The notes beneath the pieces are model-generated. The model saw only the letters and a program-made list of their open reading frames with translations, did not search any database and was not told the origin of the DNA. From the NCBI RefSeq assembly GCF_021155765.1, contig NC_060105.1, positions 5,578,001 through 5,642,000 of the forward strand: a stretch of 64,000 bases of DNA, read 5' to 3'. The translations under genes and the position numbers were made by a program. This stretch comes from Diprion similis (taxonomy: Eukaryota > Arthropoda > Insecta > Hymenoptera > Diprionidae). Shown here in pieces: positions 22,740 to 38,024 of the stretch (positions within the stretch are counted from its first letter, which is position 1; each line of letters opens with the position of its first letter).

Positions 22740-25700
22740 GCGTAGGACCAACAGCAGAGAAATGACGATGGAAATCTGCAGTTTTTTAGCTGTAACTTTT
22801 GATCCGTTGCTCGCAGCGTATTGGGACTGCGCTCAATCGATTTCTCTTGCAAAATTACGTCGGAATAGTGCCCTAAAGAATGAATCGCAGCACTTTTCAA
22901 AGTCGTCGAAATTTTCGCCAAAAATCCAAAGGGGTTAGCCTTACTTTTTTTGCGATTTTTGGAGCCGAAAATTTCTAGTCTTCGAATTGATTCGTATGAC
23001 CGTTTCTCGACTAATTGGGACCCCAGGAACTCAAAAAACACATTAAAAAATGCGTAGGACCAACAGCAGAGAAATGACGATAAAAATCTTTAGTTTTTTG
23101 GCTGTAACTTTAGATCCGTTGCTCGCAGCGTATTGGGACTGCGCTCAATCGATTTCTCTTGCAAAATTACGTCGGAATAGTGTCCTAAAGAATGAATCGC
23201 AGCACTTTTCAAAGTCGTCGAAATTTTCGCCAAAAATCCAAAGGGGTTAGCCTTACTTTTTTTGCGATTTTTGGAGCCGAAAATTTCTAGTCTCCGAATG
23301 GATTCGTATGACCGGTTCTCGACTAATTGGGACCCCAGGAACTCAAAAAACACATTAAAAAATGCGTAGGACCAACAGCAGAGAAATGACGATGGAAATC
23401 TTCAGTTTTTTGGCAGTAACTTTTGATCCGTTGCTCGCAGCGTATTGGGACTGCGCTCAATCGATTTCTCTTGCAAAATTACGTCGGAATAGTGCCCTAA
23501 AGAATTAATTGCAGCACTTTTCAAAGTCGTCGAAATTTTCACCAAAAATCCAAAGGGGTTAGCCTTACTTTTTTTGCGATTTTTGGAGCTGAAAATTTCT
23601 AGTCTCCGAATTGATTCGTATGACCGTTTCTCGACTAATTAGGACCCCAGGAACTCAAAAAACACATTAAAAAATGCGTAGGACCAACAGCAGAGAAATG
23701 ACGATGGAAATCTGCAGTTTTTTGGCTGTAACTTTTGATCCGTTGCTCGCAGCGTATTGGGACTGCGCTCAATCGATTTCTCTTGCAAAATTACGTCGGA
23801 ATAGTGCCCTAAAGAATGAATCGCAGCACTTTTCAAAGTCGTCGAAATTTTCGCCAAAAATCCAAAGGGGTTAGCCTTACTTTTTTTGCGATTTTTGGAG
23901 TTGAAAATTTCTAGTCTCCGAATTGATTCGTATGACCGTTTCTCGACTAATTGGGACCCCAGGAACTCAAAAAACACATGAAAAAATGCGTAGGACCAAC
24001 AGCAGAGAAATGACGATAAAAATCTGCAGTTTTTTGGCTGTAACTTTTGATCCGTTGCTCGCAGCGTATTGGGACTGCGCTCAATCGATTTCTCTTGCAA
24101 AATTACGTCGGACCAGTGCCCTAAAGAAATAATTGCAGCACTTTTCAAAGTCGTCGAAATTTCCACCAAAAATCCAAAGGGGTTAGCCTTACTTTTCTTG
24201 CGATTTTTAGAGCCGAAAATTTCTAGTCTCCGAATTGATTCGTATGACCGTTTCTCGACTAATTGGGACCCCAGGAACTCAAAAAACACATTAAAAAATG
24301 CGTAGGACCAACAGCAGAGAAATGACGATGGAAATCTGCAGTTTTTTGGCTGTAACTTTTGATCCGTTGCTCGCAGCGTATTGGGACTGCGCTCAATCGA
24401 TTTCTCTTGCAAAATTACGTCGGAATAGTGCCCTAAAGAATGAATCGCAGCATTTTTTAAAGTCGTCGAAATTTTCGCCAAAAATCCAAAGGGGTTAGCC
24501 TTACTTTTTTTGCGATTTTTGGGGCCGAAAATTTCTAGTCTCCGAATTGATTCGTATGACCGTTTCTTGACTAATTGGGACCCCAGGAACTCTAAAAACA
24601 CATTAAAAAATGCGTAGGACGATCAGCAGAGAAATGCCGATAAAAATCTGCAGTTTTTTGGCTGTAACTTTTGATCCGTTGCTCGCAGCGTATTGGGACT
24701 GCGCTCAATCGATTTCTCTTGCAAAATTACGTCGGAATAGTGCCCTAAAGAATTAATTGCAGCACTTTTCAAAGTCGTCGAAATTTTCACCAAAAATCCA
24801 AAGGGGTTAGCCTTACTTTTTTTGCGATTTTTGGAGCCGAAAATTTCTAGTCTCCAAATTGATTCGTATGACCGTTTCTCGACTAATTGGGACCCCAGGA
24901 ACTCAAAAAACACATTAAAAAATGCGTAGGACCAACAGCAGAGAAATGACGATGGAAATCTGCAGTTTTTTAGCTGTAACTTTTGATCCGTTGCTCGCAG
25001 CGTATTGGGACTGCGCTCAATCGATTTCTCTTGCAAAATTACGTCGGAATAGTGCCCTAAAGAATGAATCGCAGCACTTTTCAAAGTCGTCGAAATTTTC
25101 GCCAAAAATCCAAAGGGGTTAGCCTTACTTTTTTTGCGATTTTTGGAGCCGAAAATTTCTAGTCTTCGAATTGATTCGTATGACCGTTTCTCGACTAAAT
25201 GGGACCCCAGGAACTCAAAAAACACATTAAAAAATGCGTAGGACCAACAGCAGAGAAATGACGATAAAAATCTTTAGTTTTTTGGCTGTAACTTTAGATC
25301 CGTTGCTCGCAGCGTATTGGGACTGCGCTCAATCGATTTCTCTTGCAAAATTACGTCGGAATAGTGTCCTAAAGAATGAATCGCAGCACTTTTCAAAGTC
25401 GTCGAAATTTTCGCCAAAAATCCAAAGGGGTTAGCCTTACTTTTTTTGCGATTTTTGGAGCCGAAAATTTCTAGTCTCCGAATGGATTCGTATGACCGGT
25501 TCTCGACTAATTGGGACCCCAGGAACTCAAAAAACACATTAAAAAATGCGTAGGACCAACAGCAGAGAAATGACGATGGAAATCTTCAGTTTTTTGGCAG
25601 TAACTTTTGATCCGTTGCTCGCAGCGTATTGGGACTGCGCTCAATCGATTTCTCTTGCAAAATTACGTCGGAATAGTGCCCTAAAGAATTAATTGCAGCA

Positions 25701-28700
25701 CTTTTCAAAGTCGTCGAAATTTTCACCAAAAATCCAAAGGGGTTAGCCTTACTTTTTTTGCGATTTTTGGAGCTGAAAATTTCTAGTCTCCGAATTGATT
25801 CGTATGACCGTTTCTCGACTAATTAGGACCCCAGGAACTCAAAAAACACATTAAAAAATGCGTAGGACCAACAGCAGAGAAATGACGATGGAAATCTGCA
25901 GTTTTTTGGCTGTAACTTTTGATCCGTTGCTCGCAGCGTATTGGGACTGCGCTCAATCGATTTCTCTTGCAAAATTACGTCGGAATAGTGCCCTAAAGAA
26001 TGAATCGCAGCACTTTTCAAAGTCGTCGAAATTTTCGCCAAAAATCCAAAGGGGTTAGCCTTACTTTTTTTGCGATTTTTGGAGTTGAAAATTTCTAGTC
26101 TCCGAATTGATTCGTATGACCGTTTCTCGACTAATTGGGACCCCAGGAACTCAAAAAACACATTAAAAAATGCGTAGGACCAACAGCAGAGAAATGACGA
26201 TAAAAATCTTCAGTTTTTTGGCTGTAACTTTTGATCCGTTGCTCGCAGCGTATTGGGACTGCGCTCAATCGATTTCTCTTGCAAAATTACGTCGGAATAG
26301 TGCCCTAAAGAATTAATTGCAGCACTTTTCAAAGTCGTCAAAATTTTCACCAAAAATCCAAAGATGTTAGCCTTACTTTTTTTGCGATTGTCGCAGCCGA
26401 AAATTTCTAGTCTCCGAATTGATTCGTATGACCGTTTCTCGACTAATTGGGACCCCAGGAACTCAAAAAACACATTAAAAAATGCGTAGGACCAACAGCA
26501 GAGAAATGACGATGAAAATCTTCAGTTTTTTGGCTGTAACTTTTGATCCGTTGCTCGCAGCGTATTGGGACTGCGCTCAATCGATTTCTCTTGCAAAATT
26601 ACGTCGGAATAGTGCCCTAAAGAAATAATTGCAGCACTTTTCAAAGTCGTCGAAATTCCCACCAAAAATCCAAAGGGGTTAGCCTTACTTTTTTTGCGAT
26701 TTTTAGAGCCGAAAATTTCTAGTCTCCGAATTGATTCGTATGACCGTTTCTCGACTAATTGGGACCCCAGGAACTCAAAAAACACATTAAAAAATGCGTA
26801 GGACCAACAGCAGAGAAATGACGATGGAAATCTGCAGTTTTTTGGCTGTAACTTTTGATCCGTTGCTCGCAGCGTATTGGGACTGCGCTCAATCGATTTC
26901 TCTTGCAAAATTACGTCGGAATAGTGCCCTAAAGAATGAATCGCAGCATTTTTCAAAGTCGTCGAAATTTTCGCCAAAAATCCAAAGGGGTTAGCCTTAC
27001 TTTTTTTGCGATTTTTGGGGCCGAAAATTTCTAGTCTCCGAATTGATTCGTATGACCGTTTCTTGACTAATTGGGACCCCAGGAACTCTAAAAACACATT
27101 AAAAAATGCGTAGGACGAACAGCAGAGAAATGCCGATGAAAATCTGCAGTTTTTTGGCTGTAACTTTTGATCCGTTGCTCGCAGCGTATTGGGACTGCGC
27201 TCAATCGATTTCTCTTGCAAAATTACGTCGGAATAGTGCCCTAAAGAATTAATTGCAGCACTTTTCAAAGTCGTCGAAATTTTCACCAAAAATCCAAAGG
27301 GGTTAGCCTTACTTTTTTTGCGATTTTTGGAGCCGAAAATTTCTAGTCTCCGAATTGATTCGTATGACCGTTTCTCGACTAATTGGGACCCCAGGAACTC
27401 AAAGAACACATTAAAAAATGCGTAGGACCAACAGCAGAGAAATGACGATGGAAATCTGCAGTTTTTTGGCTGTAACTTTTGATCCGTTGCTCGCAGCGTA
27501 TTGGGACTGCGCTCAATCGATTTCTCTTGCAAAATTACGTCGGAATAGTGCCCTAAAGAATGAATCGCAGCATTTTTCAAAGTCGTCGAAATTTCCGCCA
27601 AAAATCCAAAGGGGTTAGCCTTACTTTTTTTGCGATTTTTGGGGCCGAAAATTTCTAGTCTCCGAATTGATTCGTATGACCGTTTCTTGACTAATTGGGA
27701 CCCCAGGAACTCAAAAAACACATTAAAAAATGCGTAGGACGAACAGCAGAGAAATGCCGATAAAAATCTGCAGTTTTTTGGCTGTAACTTTTGATCCGTT
27801 GCTCGCAGCGTATTGGGACTGCGCTCAATCGATTTCTCTTGCAAAATTACGTCGGAATAGTGCCCTCAAGAATGAATCGCAGCACTTTTCAAAGTCGTCA
27901 AAATTTTCACCAAAAATCCAAAGGGGTTAGCCTTACTTTTTTTGCGATTTTTGCAGCCGAAAATTTCTAGTCTCCGAATTGATTCGTATGACCGTTTCTT
28001 GACTAATTGGGACCCCAGGAACTCAAAAAACACATTAAAAAATGCGTAGGATCAACAGCAGAGAAATGACGATGAAAATCTTCAGTTTTTTGGCAGTAAC
28101 TTTTGATCCGTTGCTCGCAGCGTATTGGGACTGCGCTCAATCGATTTCTCTTGCAAAATTACGTCGGAATAGTGCCCTAAAGAATTAATTGCAGCACTTT
28201 TTGAAGTCGTCGAAATTTTCACCAAAAATCCAAAGGGGTTAGCCTTACTTTTTTTGCGATTTTTGGGGCCGAAAATTTCTAGTCTCCGAATTGATTCGTA
28301 TGACCGTTTCTTGACTAATTGGGACCCCAGGAACTCTAAAAACACATTAAAAAATGCGTAGGACGAACAGCAGAGAAATGCCGATAAAAATCTGCAGTTT
28401 TTTGGCTGTAACTTTTGATCCGTTGCTCGCAGCGTATTGGGACTGCGCTCAATCGATTTCTCTTGCAAAATTACGTCGGAATAGTGCCCTAAAGAATTAA
28501 TTGCAGCACTTTTCAAAGTCGTCGAAATTTTCACCAAAAATCCAAAGGGGTTAGCCTTACTTTTTTTGCGATTTTTGAAGCCGAAAATTTCTAGTCTCCG
28601 AATTGATTCGTATGACCGTTTCTCGACTAATTGGGACCCCAGGAACTCAAAGAACACATTAAAAAATGCGTAGGACCAACAGCAGAGAAATGACGATGGA

Positions 28701-29450
28701 AATCTGCAGTTTTTTGGCTGTAACTTTTGATCCGTTGCTCGCAGCGTATTGGGACTGCGCTCAATCGATTTCTCTTGCAAAATTACGTCGGAATAGTGCC
28801 CTAAAGAATGAATCGCAGCATTTTTCAAAGTCGTCGAAATTTCCGCCAAAAATCCAAAGGGGTTAGCCTTACTTTTTTTGCGATTTTTGGGGCCGAAAAT
28901 TTCTAGTCTCCGAATTGATTCGTATGACCGTTTCTTGACTAATTGGGACCCCAGGAACTCAAAAAACACATTAAAAAATGCGTAGGACGAACAGCAGAGA
29001 AATGCCGATAAAAATCTGCAGTTTTTTGGCTGTAACTTTTGATCCGTTGCTCGCAGCGTATTGGGACTGCGCTCAATCGATTTCTCTTGCAAAATTACGT
29101 CGGAATAGTGCCCTCAAGAATGAATCGCAGCACTTTTCGAAGTCGTCAAAATTTTCACCAAAAATCCAAAGGGGTTAGCCTTACTTTTTTTGCGATTTTT
29201 GCAGCCGAAAATTTCTAGTCTCCGAATTGATTCGTATGACCGTTTCTTGACTAATTGGGACCCCAGGAACTCAAAAAACACATTAAAAAATGCGTAGGAT
29301 CAACAGCAGAGAAATGACGATGAAAATCTTCAGTTTTTTGGCAGTAACTTTTGATCCGTTGCTCGCAGCGTATTGGGACTGCGCTCAATCGATTTCTCTT
29401 GCAAAATTACGTCGGAATAGTGCCCTAAAGAATTAATTGCAGCACTTTTT
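22740..29450 (+). repeat. Higher-order block B, copy 1 (about 6.7 kb; copy 2 at 38.0-44.7 kb)
   Basis: About 21 consecutive units recur in the same order 15,286-15,287 bp downstream (49 units). They include the rare aaagatgttagcc variant (near 26360 and 41648). The 1-bp shift change inside the block is the insertion near 39257. The few differences seen include a private base in attgtcgcagcc at about 26394 of this copy. Confidence 0.82.
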
Positions 29451-32400
29451 AAAGTCGTCGAAATTTTCACCAAAAATCCAAAGGGGTTAGCCTTACTTTT
29501 TTTGCGATTTTTGGAGCCGAAAATTTCTAGTCTCCGAATTGATTCGTATGACCGTTTCTCGACTAATTAGGACCCCAGGAACTCAAAAAACACATTAAAA
29601 AATGCGTAGGACCAACAGCAGAGAAATGACGATGGAAATCTGCAGTTTTTTGGCTGTAACTTTTGATCCGTTGCTCGCAGCGTATTGGGACTGCGCTCAA
29701 TCGATTTCTCTTGCAAAATTACGTCGGAATAGTGCCCTAAAGAATGAATCGCAGCACTTTTCAAAGTCGTCGAAATTTTCGCCAAAAATCCAAAGGGGTT
29801 AGCCTTACTTTTTTTGCGATTTTTGGAGCCGAAAATTTCTAGTCTCCGAATTGATTCGTATGACCGTTTCTCGACTAATTGGGACCCCAGGAACTCAAAA
29901 AACACATTAAAAAATGCGTAGGACCAACAGCAGAGAAATGACGATAAAAATCTTTAGTTTTTTGGCTGTAACTTTTGATCCGTTGCTCGCAGCGTATTGG
30001 GACTGCGCTCAATCGATTTTTCTTGCAAAATTACGTCGGAATAGTGCCCTGAAGAATTAATTGCAGCACTTTTCAAAGTCGTCAAAATTTTCACCAAAAA
30101 TCCAAAGGGGTTAGCCTTACTTTTTTTGCGATTTTTGGAGCCGAAAATTTCTAGTCTCCGAATTGATTCGTATGACCGTTTCTTGACTAATTGGGACCCC
30201 AGGAACTCAAAAAACACATTAAAAAATGCGTAGGACGAACAGCAGAGAAATGCCGATGAAAATCTGCAGTTTTTTGGCTGTAACTTTTGATCCGTTGCTC
30301 GCAGCGTATTGGGACTGCGCTCAATCGATTTCTCTTGCAAAATTACGTCGGAATAGTGCCCTAAAGAATTAATTGCAGCACTTTTCAAAGTCGTCGAAAT
30401 TTTCACCAAAAATCCAAAGGGGTTAGCCTTCCTTTTTTTGCGATTTTTGCAGCCGAAAATTTCTAGTCTCCGAATTGATTCGTATGACCGTTTCTCGACT
30501 AATTGGGACCCCAGGAACTCAAAAAACACATTAAAAAATGCGTAGGACCAACAGCAGAGAAATGACGATGGAAATCTGCAGTTTTTTGGCTGTAACTTTT
30601 GATCCGTTGCTCGCAGCGTATTGGGACTGCGCTCAATCGATTTCTCTTGCAAAATTACGTCGGAATAGTGCCCTCAAGAATGAATCGCAGCACTTTTCAA
30701 AGTCGTCAAAATTTTCACCAAAAATCCAAAGGGGTTAGCCTTACTTTTTTTGCGATTTTTGCAGCCGAAAATTTCTAGTCTCCGAATTGATTCGTATGAC
30801 CGTTTCTCGACTAATTGGGACCCCAGGAACTCAAAAAACACATTAAAAAATGCGTAGGATCAACAGCAGAGAAATGACGATGAAAATCTTCAGTTTTTTG
30901 GCAGTAACTTTTGATCCGTTGCTCGCAGCGTATTAGGACTGCGCTCAATCGATTTCTCTTGCAAAATTACGTCGGAATAGTGCCCTAAAGAATCAATTGC
31001 AGCACTTTTCAAAGTCGTCGAAATTTTCACCAGAAATCCAAAGGGGTTAGCCTTACTTTTTTTGCGATTTTTGGAGCCGAAAATTTCTAGTCTCCGAATT
31101 GATTCGTATGACCGTTTCTCGACTAATTGGGACCCCAGGAACTCAAAAAACACATTAAAAAATGCGTAGGACCAACAGCAGAGAAATGACGATGGAAATC
31201 TGCAGTTTTTTGGCTGTAACTTTTGATCCGTCGCTCGCAGCGTATTGGGACTGCGCTCAATCGATTTCTCTTGCAAAATTACGTCGGAATAGTGCCCTAA
31301 AGAATTAGTTGCAGCACTTTTCAAAGTCGTCAAAATTTTCACCAAAAATCTAAAGGGGTTAGCCTAACTTTTTTTGCGATTGTTGCAGCCGAAAATTTCT
31401 AGTCTCCGAATTGATTCGTATGACCGGTTCTCGACTAATTGGGACCCCAGGAACTCAAAAAACACATTAAAAAATGCGTAGGACCAACAGCAGAGAAATG
31501 ACGATGGAAATCTTCAGTTTTTTGGCAGTAACTTTTGATCCGTTGCTCGCAGCGTATTGGGACTGCGCTCAATCGATTTCTCTTGCAAAATTACGTCGGA
31601 ATAGTGCCCTAAAGAATTAATTGCAGCACTTTTCAAAGTCGTCGAAATTTTCACCAAAAATCCAAAGGGGTTAGCCTTACTTTTTTTGCGATTTTTGGAG
31701 CTGAAAATTTCTAGTCTCCGAATTGATTCGTATGACCGTTTCTCGACTAATTAGGACCCCAGGAACTCAAAAAACACATTAAAAAATGCGTAGGACCAAC
31801 AGCAGAGAAATGACGATGGAAATCTGCAGTTTTTTGGCTGTAACTTTTGATCCGTTGCTCGCAGCGTATTGGGACTGCGCTCAATCGATTTCTCTTGCAA
31901 AATTACGTCGGAATAGTGCCCTAAAGAATGAATCGCAGCACTTTTCAAAGTCGTCGAAATTTTCGCCAAAAATCCAAAGGGGTTAGCCTTACTTTTTTTG
32001 CGATTTTTGGAGTTGAAAATTTCTAGTCTCCGAATTGATTCGTATGACCGTTTCTCGACTAATTGGGACCCCAGGAACTCAAAAAACACATTAAAAAATG
32101 CGTAGGACCAACAGCAGAGAAATGACGATAAAAATCTGCAGTTTTTTGGCTGTAACTTTTGATCCGTTGCTCGCAGCGTATTGGGACTGCGCTCAATCGA
32201 TTTCTCTTGCAAAATTACGTCGGACCAGTGCCCTAAAGAAATAATTGCAGCACTTTTCAAAGTCGTCGAAATTTCCACCAAAAATCCAAAGGGGTTAGCC
32301 TTACTTTTTTTGCGATTTTTGGAGCTGAAAATTTCTAGTCTCCGAATTGATTCGTATGACCGTTTCTCGACTAATTAGGACCCCAGGAACTCAAAAAACA

Positions 32401-34489
32401 CATTAAAAAATGCGTAGGACCAACAGCAGAGAAATGACGATGGAAATCTGCAGTTTTTTGGCTGTAACTTTTGATCCGTTGCTCGCAGCGTATTGGGACT
32501 GCCTCAATCGATTTCTCTTGCAAAATTACGTCGGAATAGTGCCCTAAAGAATGAATCGCAGCACTTTTCAAAGTCGTCGAAATTTTCGCCAAAAATCCAA
32601 AGGGGTTAGCCTTACTTTTTTTGCGATTTTTGGAGTTGAAAATTTCTAGTCTCCGAATTGATTCGTATGACCGTTTCTCGACTAATTGGGACCCCAGGAA
32701 CTCAAAAAACACATTAAAAAATGCGTAGGACCAACAGCAGAGAAATGACGATAAAAATCTGCAGTTTTTTGGCTGTAACTTTTGATCCGTTGCTCGCAGC
32801 GTATTGGGACTGCGCTCAATCGATTTCTCTTGCAAAATTACGTCGGACCAGTGCCCTAAAGAAATAATTGCAGCACTTTTCAAAGTCGTCGAAATTTCCA
32901 CCAAAAATCCAAAGGGGTTAGCCTTACTTTTCTTGCGATTTTTAGAGCCGAAAATTTCTAGTCTCCGAATTGATTCGTATGACCGTTTCTCGACTAATTG
33001 GGACCCCAGGAACTCAAAAAACACATTAAAAAATGCGTAGGACCAACAGCAGAGAAATGACGATGGAAATCTGCAGTTTTTTGGCTGTAACTTTTGATCC
33101 GTTGCTCGCAGCGTATTGGGACTGCGCTCAATCGATTTCTCTTGCAAAATTACGTCGGAATAGTGCCCTTAAGAATGAATCGCAGCACTTTTCAAAGTCG
33201 TCAAAATTTTCACCAAAAATCCAAAGGGGTTAGCCTTACTTTTTTTGCGATTTTTGCAGCCGAAAATTTCTAGTCTCCGAATTGATTCGTATGACCGTTT
33301 CTTGACTAATTGGGACCCCAGGAACTCAAAAAACACATTAAAAAATGCGTAGGATCAACAGCAGAGAAATGACGATGAAAATCTTCAGTTTTTTGGCAGT
33401 AACTTTTGATCCGTTGCTCGCAGCGTATTGGGACTGCGCTCAATCGATTTCTCTTGCAAAATTACGTCGGAATAGTGCCCTAAAGAATTAATTGCAGCAC
33501 TTTTTAAAGTCGTCGAAATTTTCACCAAAAATCCAAAGGGGTTAGCCTTACTTTTTTTGCGATTTTTGGAGCCGAAAATTTCTAGTCTCCGAATTGATTC
33601 GTATGACCGTTTCTCGACTAATTAGGACCCCAGGAACTCAAAAAACACATTAAAAAATGCGTAGGACCAACAGCAGAGAAATGACGATGAAAATCTGCAG
33701 TTTTTTGGCTGTAACTTTTGATCCGTTGCTCGCAGCGTATTGGGACTGCGCTCAATCGATTTCTCTTGCAAAATTACGTCGGAATAGTGCCCTAAAGAAT
33801 GAATCGCAGCACTTTTCAAAGTCGTCGAAATTTTCGCCAAAAATCCAAAGGGGTTAGCCTTACTTTTTTTGCGATTTTTGGAGTTGAAAATTTCTAGTCT
33901 CCGAATTGATTCGTATGACCGTTCCTGGACTAATTGGGACCCCAGGAACTCAAAAAACACATTAAAAAATGCGTAGGACGAACAGCAGAGAAATGCCGAT
34001 AAAAATCTGCAGTTTTTTGGCTGTAACTTTTGATCCGTTGCTCGCAGCGTATTGGGACTGCGCTCAATCGATTTCTCTTGCAAAATTACGTCGGACCAGT
34101 GCCCTAAAGAAATAATTGCAGCACTTTTCAAAGTCGTCGAAATTTCCACCAAAAATCCAAAGGGGTTAGCCTTACTTTTTTTGCGATTTTTAGAGCCGAA
34201 AATTTCTAGTCTCCGAATTGATTCGTATGACCGTTTCTCGACTAATTGGGACCCCAGGAACTCAAAAAACACATTAAAAAATGCGTAGGATCAACAGCAG
34301 AGAAATGACGATGGAAATCTGCAGTTTTTTGGCTGTAACTTTTGATCCGTTGCTCGCAGCGTATTGGGACTGCGCTTAATCGATTTCTCTTGCAAAATTA
34401 CGTCGGACCAGTGCCCTAAAGAAATAATTGCAGCACTTTTCAAAGTCGTCGAAATTTTCACCAAAAATCCAAAGGGGTTAGCCTTACTT

Positions 34490-37315
34490 TTTTTGCGATT
34501 GTTGCAGCCGAAAATTTCTAGTCTCCGAATTGATTCGTATGACCGTTTCTCGACTAATTGGGACCCCAGGAACTCAAAAAACACATTAAAAAATGCGTAG
34601 GACCAACAGCAGAGAAATGACGATGGAAATCTGCAGTTTTTTGGCTGTAACTTTTGATCCGTTGCTCGCAGCGTATTGGGACTGCGCTCAATCGATTTCT
34701 CTTGCAAAATTACGTCGGAATAGTGCCCTGAAGAATTAATTGCAGCTTTTTTCAAAGTCGTCAAAATTTTCACCAAAAATCCAAAGGGGTTAGCCTTACT
34801 TTTTTTGCGATATTTGAAGTTGAAAATTTCTAGTCTCCGAATTGATTCGTATGACCGTTTCTCGACTAATTGGGACCTCAGGAACTCAAAAAACACATTA
34901 AAAAATGCGTAGGACCAACAGCAGAGAAATGACGATGGAAATCTGCAGTTTTTTGGCTGTAACTTTTGATCCGTTGCTCGCAGCGTATTGGGACTGCGCT
35001 CAATCGATTTCTGTTGCAAAATTACGTCGGAATAGTGCCCTAAAGAATTAATTGCAGCACTTTTCAAAGTCGTCAAAATTTTCACCAAAAATCCAAAGGG
35101 GTTAGCCTTACTTTTTTTGCGATTGTTGCAGCCGAAAATTTCTAGTCTCCGAATTGATTCGTATGACCGTTTCTCGACTAATTGGGACCCCAGGAACTCA
35201 AAAACCACATTAAAAAATGCGTAGGACAAACAGCAGAGAAATGACGAAGAAAATCTTCAGTTTTTTGGCTGTAACTTTTGATCCGTTGCTCGCAGCGTAT
35301 TGGGACTGCGCTCAATCGATTTTTCTTGCAAAATCACGTCGGAATGGTGCCCTAAAGAATTAATTGCAGCTCTTTTCAAAGTCATCGAAATTTTCACCAA
35401 AAATCCAAAGGGGTTAGCCTTACTTTTTTTGCGATTTTTGGAGCCGAAAATTTCTAGTCTCCGAATTGATTCGTATGACCGTTTCTCGACTAATTGGGAC
35501 CCCAGGAACTCAAAAAACACATTAAAAAATGCGTAGGACCAACAGCAGAGAAATGACGATAAAAATCTTTAGTTTTTTGGCTGTAACTTTTGATCCGTTG
35601 CTCGCAGCGTATTGGGACTGCGCTCAATCGATTTTTCTTGCAAAATTACGTCGGAATAGTGCCCTGAAGAATTAATTGCAGCACTTTTCAAAGTCGTCAA
35701 AATTTTCACCAAAAATCCAAAGGGGTTAGCCTTACTTTTTTTGCGATTTTTGGAGCCGAAAATTTCTAGTCTCCGAATTGATTCGTATGACCGTTTCTTG
35801 ACTAATTGGGACCCCAGGAACTCAAAAAACACATTAAAAAATGCGTAGGACGAACAGCAGAGAAATGCCGATGAAAATCTGCAGTTTTTTGGCTGTAACT
35901 TTTGATCCGTTGCTCGCAGCGTATTGGGACTGCGCTCAATCGATTTCTCTTGCAAAATTACGTCGGAATAGTGCCCTAAAGAATTAATTGCAGCACTTTT
36001 CAAAGTCGTCGAAATTTTCACCAAAAATCCAAAGGGGTTAGCCTTCCTTTTTTTGCAATTTTTGCAGCCGAAAATTTCTAGTCTCCGAATTGATTCGTAT
36101 GACCGTTTCTCGACTAATTGGGACCCCAGGAACTCAAAAAACACATTAAAAAATGCGTAGGACCAACAGCAGAGAAATGACGATGGAAATCTGCAGTTTT
36201 TTGGCTGTAACTTTTGATCCGTTGCTCGCAGCGTATTGGGACTGCGCTCAATCGATTTCTCTTGCAAAATTACGTCGGAATAGTGCCCTCAAGAATGAAT
36301 CGCAGCACTTTTCAAAGTCGTCAAAATTTTCACCAAAAATCCAAAGGGGTTAGCCTTACTTTTTTTGCGATTTTTGCAGCCGAAAATTTCTAGTCTCCGA
36401 ATTGATTCGTATGACCGTTTCTCGACTAATTGGGACCCCAGGAACTCAAAAAACACATTAAAAAATGCGTAGGATCAACAGCAGAGAAATGACGATGAAA
36501 ATCTTCAGTTTTTTGGCAGTAACTTTTGATCCGTTGCTCGCAGCGTATTGGGACTGCGCTCAATCGATTTCTCTTGCAAAATTACGTCGGAATAGTGCCC
36601 TAAAGAATTAATTGCAGCACTTTTCAAAGTCGTCGAAATTTTCACCAGAAATCCAAAGGGGTTAGCCTTACTTTTTTTGCGATTTTTGGAGCCGAAAATT
36701 TCTAGTCTCCGAATTGATTCGTATGACCGTTTCTCGACTAATTGGGACCCCAGGAACTCAAAAAACACATTAAAAAATGCGTAGGACCAACAGCAGAGAA
36801 ATGACGATGGAAATCTGCAGTTTTTTGGCTGTAACTTTTGATCCGTCGCTCGCAGCGTATTGGGACTGCGCTCAATCGATTTCTCTTGCAAAATTACGTC
36901 GGAATAGTGCCCTAAAGAATTAGTTGCAGCACTTTTCAAAGTCGTCAAAATTTTCACCAAAAATCTAAAGGGGTTAGCCTTACTTTTTTTGCGATTGTTG
37001 CAGCCGAAAATTTCTAGTCTCCGAATTGATTCGTATGACCGTTTCTCGACTAATTGGGACCCCAGGAACTCAAAAAACACATTAAAAAATGCGTAGGACC
37101 AACAGCAGAGAAATGACGATGAAAATCTTCAGTTTTTTGGCTGTAACTTTTGATCCGTTGCTCGCAGCGTATTGGGACTGCGCTCAATCGATTTCTCTTG
37201 CAAAATTACGTCGGAATAGTGTCCTAAAGAATGAATCGCAGCACTTTTCAAAGTCGTCGAAATTTTCGCCAAAAATCCAAAGGGGTTAGCCTTACTTTTT
37301 TTGCGATTTTTGGAG
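34490..37315 (+). repeat. Higher-order block A, copy 2
   Basis: Second copy of the 12.95-15.79 kb block with the same sequence of diagnostic variants. The shared tract ends near 37315, where this copy switches to a monomer carrying the rare ccgttcctggac variant. Confidence 0.8.
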
Positions 37316-38024
37316 CCGAAAATTTCTAGTCTCGGAATTGATTCGTATGACCGTTCCTGGACTAATTGGAACCCAGGAACTCAAAAAACACATTAAAAAA
37401 TGCGTAGGACGAACAGCAGAGAAATGCCGATAAAAATCTGCAGTTTTTTGGCTGTAACTTTTGATCCGTTGCTCGCAGCGTATTGGGACTGCGCTCAATC
37501 GATTTCTCTTGCAAAATTACGTCGGACCAGTGCCCTGAAGAAATAATTGCAGCACTTTTCAAAGTCGTCGAAATTTCCACCAAAAATCCAAAGGGGTTAG
37601 CCTTACTTTTTTTGCGATTTTTAGAGCCGAAAATTTCTAGTCTCCGAATTGATTCGTATGACCGTTTCTCGACTAATTGGGACCCCAGGAACTCAAAAAA
37701 CACATTAAAAAATGCGTAGGACCAACAGCAGAGAAATGACGATGGAAATCTGCAGTTTTTTGGCTGTAACTTTTGATCCGTTGCTCGCAGCGTATTGGGA
37801 CTGCGCTCAATCGATTTCTCTCGCAAAATTACGTCGGAATAGTGCCCTAAAGAATGAATCGCAGCATTTTTTAAAGTCGTCGAAATTTTCGCCAAAAATC
37901 CAAAGGGGTTAGCCTTACTTTTTTTGCGATTTTTGGGGCCGAAAATTTCTAGTCTCCGAATTGATTCGTATGACCGTTTCTTGACTAATTGGGACCCCAG
38001 GAACTCAAAAAACACATTAAAAAA